From assembly GCF_048771995.1 (NCBI RefSeq), contig NC_133063.1:7018001-7082000 (forward strand): DNA of 64,000 nt. Direction: 5' to 3'. Below are positions 56,509 to 64,000 of the stretch, piece by piece. The notes beneath the pieces were generated by a model. It had not been told where the DNA came from, did not search any database, and saw only the letters and a list, made by a program, of their open reading frames with translations. Numbering within the stretch: the first letter of the stretch is position 1; each line of letters opens with the position of its first letter. The position numbers were made by a program, and so were the translations under genes. The DNA comes from Taeniopygia guttata (taxonomy: Eukaryota > Chordata > Aves > Passeriformes > Estrildidae).

Positions 56509-59500
56509 GTGAGTCCCGGGACGGGGGACACGGGGGGCTGCGGGCCTGCCTGCTGCTTTTTGGGATGGGGGGGCTTGGGGGAAGCGCTGCCGGCGTGGCG
56601 GGAAAAGGGAGTTTGCAATCTTTCCTTTGTGAAGCTGTCCCGGGAGTTCGGGATGCTGCGGGACCCGGGTTTCGCGGAGGGCGACCCTGAGACCTGGAGC
56701 CTGGTCCCCAGCCGAAACTCACGCACAGCTTGCCGGGCTGGTGGCGGGACGTGTTGAGGTTTGGGGTGTGTTTTTTTCCCAGAGACAAGGTGGCTTGCAG
56801 AGTCCCCTGTCCCAGCAGGGGATTTGCACAGCAGTAGCATCACGGTAAGATCCCTCGGCTTCCTCCTCTGTGGGACTCATCTATCCCAATATCCCAGCTT
56901 CGTTCAGTTCTTGTTCCTAGACAAGGCAAGGCTGAGTTTCATTGTTATCGTGGTGATTGATGTGTGCGAGCTGTAGTTAAGCCTGTAGCCTGTAATGAGC
57001 AGGATCCACCAGGGGAAAAGTGAACAGAGTGATTTTCTCTCTCTGGGCTCACTTACGGCTGTGTTTGCATTCTGCCTGTTGTACTTGTGCATAGACATCC
57101 TGTCCAAGCTAGAGGAAGTGGGAGATGTGCAAATGGTGCTAGATTTTCACTAATGCTCTCACAATGTAATTGAAGCTGCTATGGACAAATCGACTAGCTT
57201 CAGGAGACCACTACTCCTCAAGATTAAAACAAACTCTTAGAATATTGTTAGCAGTGCCCTGTCACAGGCTTACTTTCTTGCACTGATCTCCCACACATAT
57301 TATCTGTCTTTAAAAGTTTCTGGCTTTAGCTCCTAGAGTTGCTTTGTGATCCTAAACTGGAATATATAAACTGCCATTTTTTCTGCTGTGGGTGCCTTTG
57401 TTACTTCTTTGTGTACAAGGAAGCTGAAGGAAAGTATTCAAAAGTAAGAGGATGGGGTGCTATGGTACAGCGAAAGGAATGTATTCTAGCTCTGAATCCA
57501 ATCTTATGCCATCACAGACAATCAAAACCAGTTTTCACCACAGTAACCAAGCTCTATATATTAAAATAACTGTCTTCCCAGAGAAAGCTTTCATCCCTGC
57601 AGTAACTGATTTGCCACAGACTTACTAATAATTTCATTATTTCTTCTTAGGAGTAGGTTATATGAAAGCAGGTTGTGTGTTTATCCTAGAGCAATTCAAG
57701 CCACACTTCCGCACTTTTCCATGCACACCACAGTAAAATTTTTTTGAAACCACAGAAAACACATGATCCAGCCCTCCAGGAATCCAGAGTATTTAAAAAA
57801 CAACATAGAAAAATATTTCTAGGTGAAGAAAACATTGATGTTCCAGGAAAAGATAAAAACATATTATAAATACATTCAGATTCTTATCTTTAACAGTGTA
57901 AATCCAGAGTCAGCATATTTACACTGTTGTGTGATGTGAGCTGCTGGCTTTTTTCTATGGTTTGTGTTTGGGATAGACATACCAGGGCAGCTGTGGCATG
58001 GCCTTTGAGAAACACTGCATTTCTGAGAAGGCACAGAGGTGAGGCTCTCGGCCTCAAGTTGTGCTGGAGATTATCATGATGACTAGCACTCCTAAAAGTT
58101 TGGTGGAATCTTCTCTGTGCAGAAGTACTTGCATGATAGGAATTTCTCGTGCATCTTTACCTCCGTATTACTGCAAAGTCTGACAGTGTTTGCATTTTAC
58201 CTTCAGCTAATTCCAGATATTCCAGAGGGACTGATGGATGGCTAGATATCTGCTGGATTGAGTTTCAGGAGCCCCAGCTGCAGCTGAGTAAAGATTTGTC
58301 AGGGAGTACTACGGAGAGGGGTGGGCACCCCTGTCTGTGTACAGTGAGAGAACAGCAGTTTGCCAGCTGCAAAACTTGAGCTGGGAGGTTCTTACTCAGC
58401 TTCTGAACTTGTGTCCAGCAGCTTTCCAAAGGTGTTGCCCTTTCCACTGGCCCCACCTGGGAAGTGAAGCAGAACATACTCTCAGGGCTCTGCCGTTGAG
58501 GAATACATAAATAAACGTGAAGTTGTAATATTTTTGCAGCAAGGTTAAACAGTAACCTGACTTGTGAGGTAGGTTTCCTGGGATTGCAACACACAGTAGC
58601 CTGCTTTCAGTTTATAGTGTAGATCAAATTGAACAACAACCATTTCTGTGATATAGGCCCTTTACTTCAGCTGACTGTGAGTTTGCTTCAGAACTCCTAG
58701 AAATTCAGTCTGACTGATTGAAGGGTGTTCCTAATGCTGATTGTCGGCTGAGGGAAGATTTAGCCCAGTTAACTACACTGGTAAATATTTGATGTTATGT
58801 GCAGATGTTTGCTGCTGTGCATGCATGTCTCTGTAGGCTATAGAAGACACAGTCTAGCAGTATAATTTCTAAGGATCTTTGCACCTAGCTAATACTATTT
58901 CTATTTCTGAGTGCATAATGTCAGGAAATTGTTGTTTATCAAAGATTCCATTTTTAAAACCATAGCTTAGGTGCACTCATTCTGGCAAATGCATTGTTAT
59001 ATTTTGGCAACCTGTGTGATGTGGGCAGTTTAACTTTTGCTTAAAATTCCAGATGTTGTTACTTCCTCAAGACTCACATTCTCCACCCAGCTGACCAGTA
59101 GTAAACATTTTCACAGTCAAGCCAAGTTGTCTTGGGCTTCCTGTGAAATAAACTTGAGACTGAATTCTCTTGATTGGTGTGCCAGAATGCCTGAAGTCAG
59201 TGGGATGCTTTCAAAATTGATAATTGATAGGAGTCCCTAACTGAACGGAATTTCACCAGTTGCAAGTCCAAAGTGTCACAAACTTTGGACAGGGAAAACA
59301 AAACTACTGACTTCCCAGCTTGTAAGCTTCCTCCTCATCCTGCCACTTTCTTTGAGTTCTGTGAGATTTTCAAGACCTTGCCGCACAGGACAGCTTTTAA
59401 TTTTTTTAAATATGGAAACTTGTATTGTGCAAGTAGGGGTGTAAGAAAAGAATCAGAAAACTTTGTATAGCATGACAAATGGTGAGATTTTGGCGATGCA

Positions 59501-62500
59501 GACTGAAAAGCCAGCTTCCATCTGGAACTGGTCATTTAATTCTTATTTCTGCTTCAGTTCCCTAAATAATCCCTTCATAGGTCATGCTAACTGTGAGCAC
59601 ATAGCAGCAGACAGAAAAAGTTGCAAAAAATCCTTGTATTTGTAACTGTGTGCCTGGAATCTCTGGCAATACACAGCACATGCCTTCGTACCTTTGCTGA
59701 ACTATGTCTGGGAAAGTGTAGCTTTTAGCAAAAGCATGGATTTCTTTTTTATCTGCACGTGTTTACTTCCAGTCTGTTTTATCCAAAGGCCTTTTTTAGA
59801 AATGTGACCTGTGTTCTCGTCATAAAAGGCTACTTCAATTTCTCAACTTGGATGGATGTGTATTTCTTGATATCTAATTTCTGTATCTACATTGTGACAA
59901 ATGCTATCTTAATTCAGATAAATTTCTGTCCACCTTTCAGAAACGTGATGAAAACTACCTATTTTGGGGTTTTTCGTGGTTTAATTAACTTGAGTTAAAC
60001 AGCCTTATTAATTAAACTGTGGTGAGCGTGTACAGTGGCTGTCTTTGAACTTCTTTGTGTAAGACAATAAGGATGATGCCCAATGGTTCAATGGCTCAGG
60101 ACACGATTCAAGGAGACTTTGCCCTTTAGATCTGTGAGGAAAGTGTCTGTGGCAAAAGTCTATGAATGACAAAGTTTGGTTCTGAATAATTTTTTTAGTA
60201 GACCAAGAAATACAATGAGGTATGAAAGCAGAAGTGGGAAATGCTTGTTTTCTGAAGTGATGTGCTGAACTTCTCTGCTTCAGATTTAAAGCATGGTACA
60301 TGCAGGCGTTGATCTGTGTGGTGGCTGTGCACAGGCTGTGTGTACCTGTACTCTGCACAGCCAGGATGTGAGGTGGTACTGCAGCATGTGTGCAGCACAG
60401 CATTAGGTGTAGACAAGATATCTTCTGCTCTGAGCTGTATAGAATTTACAAAGCCAAACTCAGGCAAATTTTGAGGAAAGCTTCTTGATGAGCACACCAT
60501 GAAGAAGTCTGTAATAAACTCCACTACACACACACTTCCCTCATCCAAAGGGTATCTTGTCTGCTGGGAGCTGACCATATGTGGACATAAGATAACATGA
60601 CACTTTTTGTGGGCATAAGATGATAACAGTAATTTCTTCTGACTTTCTAATCCTCATACAACATAGTTAAATGAAAAAAGTGGCTGCCTGCCATAACTCA
60701 TGGGCTGTTGCTTTGCAGCTGCTTTTTCTTGATGGTGACTGTATCTCAGTGATTTTCTATTCTCAAAACCCCATCAAAGACTTTTAGATAAAAACACAGA
60801 AATATGTGTGAAGCACTTAGCACATCTTCAGTGGCAGGTGCCACTGCACTGCAATCTTTCTAAGCTTGGTGCACTTTTCCAAGTGTGCCCTCAAGTATAG
60901 TACACTTTGAATTGTAAATTTCCTATGAGCTTGTTTTCAAAAGAGCTGTGGTCTGAACTTACATGCAAATTCTAGCATGTGTTTGTAATTTAAAACACAC
61001 TACAAGACAGGATATCAATGTAATTTAGATTTTGGATGATTATCAGATAAGTTTAATCCAGAAGGGAAATGATATTTAGGTATGAAAGGAAGCACTATTA
61101 ACTAGTGAGCAGGTGGACTATTCTTTTTCGCCTTCCTGTGCTAGAAGGGAATATACATAATTGAAAGTCCTAGCATTGTATGCCTTACAATTGAAAGCTG
61201 TACTTGTTCCTTTCAAGATTTTACTGACTCACAGCTGAGTGAAAAATTATAGCTGATATTTAAACAACCAGCCTTTGGGACTTTTCTTTTTCTGTCAGAA
61301 AAGTAAATAATATAGGTCTAAAGATTTTTTTCCAAAAAAAGTGTTTTATACTGTCAGTTGGTGACAAAGAGAAATTTTGAGCATGCAGAAATAGAGAAAA
61401 AAGTGCAAACATTTGTTTTGTTTGGTAAATTTATCTTTCATTAGTGGGTAAAATGTCATATTTACCATTATGTGAATGCTTGTACTGGTAGAAGGATAGG
61501 TAAGGTCTATGAAAAACACCTTTCTTTAGAAGGAAGGAGGCAGGAAGGGGGCCCTCAGTGTAATTATCCTGGATTAGCTAGCCAGCCTAGCACAGTCAAG
61601 GTCAAAACCTAAAGCTGAGTACTGCCTCTGTTCAGTGAGTGGTTCTTGCTTTCCTGCATGTGCTTTGACAGGTGAGAAATCCTGCTGAACTTGGGCAATT
61701 TTAAGCCATTGATTATGGCTGAAGAATTTCTCTGAGACTGCTACATAAGCATTTGTTGCAAGGCTCTGTGCTGGTTTTAGACCTGGTGAGGGAGGTTAGA
61801 TCCTGATTTTTTGTGACCCTCCAAGCACAGCAAGAACTTCCAAGACTTTTTAGAGCTACCTGAGGTGAGGTCAGGCACAAGTCAGTGCCCTGTTGTGTAT
61901 GGTAGCTTGAATGAGAAGACCAGAAAAGCTGTTTTGGAAAAAAATGAATTGTTAATTATTTATCACCTGAGCGACACAGCACAACTTTATGCAAATCTAC
62001 CAATTATCATAGAAAACCTCTTTTGCAATGGGAAAAGGGAGTGGAAATCTGTTCTATGTGCCTTATCTTGTCCATTTGTGTTCCCTATGGTGGCTCAGAG
62101 CCATTCATTAATGTGTCTTTAGGAGTTTGTGAAAGGTTGGTGGTCTTGATGCCAGGAAAGACAATGCTGAGCAGGACAGAGCTGGCCTAAGTTCAGCTGC
62201 ACTCGAAAAACAGGCAATCAATATTTGCGTAACTCACGTTGCCAAGCAGGGGCCTGGGTTTTGAAAATTTAATTACAGGGTGTGCTGTACATAGAGGCAT
62301 TTAGGACTTGAATCAGACCTAAAAAAGAGGAGACATTTAAGTTTCTTACAAAAAAAAATGGTGAGTGTGATGCCTAAAGTCACTTCTCTGTCTTGGAAGG
62401 CACAGGACTACTTACATTTTGAAGCTGGAAGTTGGAGGGAGTGATCTTTGCAGGCCACAACATGCTTTGTTACCACCAGTACAAGATCAGTGCCTCCTTC

Positions 62501-63165
62501 CCCAGCCTCCTTCCCTCTGCTTCAGGCCCAGAAAGATATTTTTCTGCAACTTATTTTTCTGTAGGTTATCAGATGACCTGAAAATGTACTCCAAAACAGG
62601 CTGCTGGTTTGCTAGTTCAGTTTCTCTGATGGGTGTCTGAGCTTCTCACCTGCTGTTTGTTGGTCAAAACTTAAAACTAGTATTTTGTAAAACAGTGGTG
62701 CTTCACAGCTTTTGATGCACAATGATATGGATTTATAAAAGGCCTTGTTAGGCAGTGATTATTGGCAAGGTGATGTGGAAGATACACCACCAAAATATGT
62801 AATAATATGGTAGTAACTCTCTGCTTTCCTGGATGACTGTCTGTGGCTGTTGTGTGCAGTTTTCTGTACTCTTGTGATACTTAAGAGGTTTCCTGCTTAA
62901 TGTAATGGGGAAAATACTCTCAAAATGTATTCATACCTCTCTGACAGCTCAGCAGATTTTTACTGTTTTAGCAGGAAGGGGAACAATTTTCACCCTTTGA
63001 TTTTGTCTTTACACGGCTGTTGTGTGTCCACTGAGTGCAGTAGGAAATGAAAACCACCCATCCCATTTTTTGACGGTTCCAGGTATCTCTCCAATATTGC
63101 ACCTGTGCCTTCTGAGTTTGTCCTAGTACTTCTAAAATACTGCTATGTTTTTTATGCTCCTACAG
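56509..63165 (+). other. LPL: LPL intron 1
   Basis: A 6657-bp phase-1 intron from GTGAGT to an acceptor ending ctcctacag. Its first 75 bp are G-rich. I see no mobile element, RNA gene or further coding sequence in the rest. Several short ORFs (for example 58149-58379 and 60195-60578 on the minus strand) are unsupported. Confidence 0.85.
56518..56581 (+). other. LPL: Two G-quadruplex motifs just after LPL exon 1
   Basis: The first (56518-56544) has four G runs (3, 5, 6 and 3) separated by AC, ACAC and CTGC. The second (56562-56581) has runs of 3, 7 and 5, and the 7-run can serve as two. Both are on the non-template strand, starting 9 bp after the donor site. Confidence 0.8.
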
Positions 63166-63332
63166 CAGAAGGCAAAAACAATTTTGAGGGAATCGAGAGC
63201 AAGTTTTCCTTACGGACACCTGCAGAGCCCGATGAGGATGTCTGCTACCTGGTTCCTGGGCAGGTGAACAGCCTGGCACGGTGCAACTTCAACCACACCA
63301 GTAAAACCTTTGTGGTGATCCATGGGTGGACG
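63166..63332 (+). CDS. LPL: Lipoprotein lipase exon 2: mature N-terminus
   Basis: With the split Ala codon from exon 1 this gives precursor residues 21-76, starting [19 protein letters not shown] and ending [11 protein letters not shown]. Cys47 and Cys60 correspond to the conserved first disulfide of LPL. Asn63-His-Thr is the conserved N-glycosylation sequon (NHS in human), important for secretion. IHGW at residues 72-75 is the lipase-family motif contributing to the oxyanion hole. The exon is 167 nt, against 161 in human, and ends on a codon boundary at a GTAAGA donor (63333). An alternative acceptor three bases downstream (CAG at 63166-63168) would remove one residue only. Confidence 0.95.
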
Positions 63333-63449
63333 GTAAGATAAAGTGGGAGGAATCTCCCTTTTAGCCACACTTTCGATAAACTACGCAGAAGCGTCTCACA
63401 GACATAGTAATATATCTCCTATTTTAATTAAAATCGCCAAAACCTACAG
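63333..63449 (+). other. LPL: LPL intron 2 (117 bp)
   Basis: A very short intron, GTAAGA to acctacag. It is much shorter than the corresponding intron of human LPL as I recall it. Confidence 0.9.
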
Positions 63450-63629
63450 GTGACAGGGATGTATGAAAGCTGGGTCCCGAAGCTGGTGGATGCTCTGTAC
63501 AAGAGGGAGCCAGACTCAAATGTCATCGTGGTGGACTGGCTGGTTCGAGCTCAGGAGCACTACCCGGTGTCGGCTGCGTACACCAGGCTGGTGGGAAAGG
63601 ATGTTGCTACTTTTATTGACTGGATGGAG
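63450..63629 (+). CDS. LPL: Lipoprotein lipase exon 3
   Basis: Exactly 60 codons (180 nt, the same as human exon 3), residues 77-136, from [20 protein letters not shown] to [10 protein letters not shown]. The segment [12 protein letters not shown] is one of the most conserved in the pancreatic-lipase superfamily. It belongs to the alpha/beta-hydrolase core just before the nucleophile elbow. The catalytic serine (GYSLG) is encoded by exon 4, which lies beyond the window, so catalytic competence cannot be judged here. The donor GTAAGA starts at 63630. The frame is intact through the three exons (408 nt, 136 residues). Confidence 0.96.
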
Positions 63630-64000
63630 GTAAGACATGGAGACATGTCTCACATTCTACGTAGTGTCATGGGAGACAAAACAGCAATGACACGGCTGTG
63701 TTAATCATCTCCTCTTGGGTAGATGGAGTAAAACTATTGTAGACCTTAGTTTTGCTGGACTGGTAAAATTCCAGCTTTGGTGTACTGGCTATCTCCCACT
63801 CAGAGGCCTTTTCTACTGCATTCCAAAGATTTTACCGTGGGGTCCCATGTGTCTAGAGTATTTCAGAGGGCTCTGTGAGAGGTAGCTGTGAAAGACAGGC
63901 TCCAATATATTATACAGAAGCCAGTCCTTGGCAATTGGAAATGTGCCGTGCCTTAGGAGATCCAGAAATTGGGAGGGAGAGAGTGGCTGAAAACCTTTCT
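63630..64000 (+). other. LPL: LPL intron 3, partial
   Basis: Noncoding to the window end. The open frame runs on from exon 3 for 24 residues unlike LPL before a stop at 63702, confirming that splicing occurs at 63630. Nothing else is recognised. Confidence 0.85.

Larger units (their letters stand above)
55840..56760. promoter_or_regulatory. LPL: CpG-rich island over the LPL promoter and exon 1
   Basis: GC content and CpG frequency rise sharply from about 55840 and fall after about 56720, in contrast to the AT-rich flanks. It is interrupted by the (CATGC) array and by an AT-rich block in the 5' UTR (56325-56411). Boundaries are by eye. Confidence 0.65.

Overview
This is a vertebrate nuclear window, almost certainly from a bird. 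Multi-exon genes have GT-AG introns, and the window contains decayed CR1 LINE retrotransposons ending in the 8-bp CR1 tail repeat plus an old avian-type ERV LTR. The encoded proteins closely resemble avian/mammalian PSD3 (EFA6D) and lipoprotein lipase (LPL). LPL is Z-linked in birds as far as I know, so a Z-chromosome origin is likely; that is inference, not something the bases show.

Layout. Positions 1-13927 (+ strand) hold the last four coding exons of PSD3 (2931-3088, 3928-4072, 7229-7372, 13715-13927). They join in frame to give 219 residues: the end of the PH domain, the coiled coil and the C-terminal tail. The last intron carries two separate broken CR1 copies. From 13928 to about 23440 there is no coding sequence. 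I read this as a long PSD3 3' UTR ending near an AATAAA at 23416, with an antisense ERV LTR remnant inside it. From about 23.4 to 55.9 kb lies a gene-free interval. It holds a small antisense CR1 fragment, simple repeats, a near-perfect 45-nt hairpin, and a homopurine/homopyrimidine satellite of about 540 bp built from four successive repeat units. From about 55.85 kb the sequence becomes GC-rich: a pure (CATGC)24 array, a GC box, CCAAT box, duplicated octamer and TATA-like box form the LPL promoter. LPL exon 1 (56448-56508), exon 2 (63166-63332) and exon 3 (63450-63629) follow. The window ends in LPL intron 3, before the exon that should carry the catalytic serine.

The two genes work separately. 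PSD3 is an ARF6 exchange factor acting at the plasma membrane; LPL is a secreted triglyceride lipase. They lie head-to-tail on one strand with no gene between them, unlike the human 8p21-p22 arrangement as I know it. Most translated ORFs elsewhere look like chance or low-complexity frames. I found no evidence for an undescribed multi-gene system. The most interesting signals are in the LPL promoter and 5' UTR: a promoter-proximal pentamer array, a 20-bp duplication that repeats the octamer site, and an AT-rich block in the 5' UTR bounded by splice-like signals.
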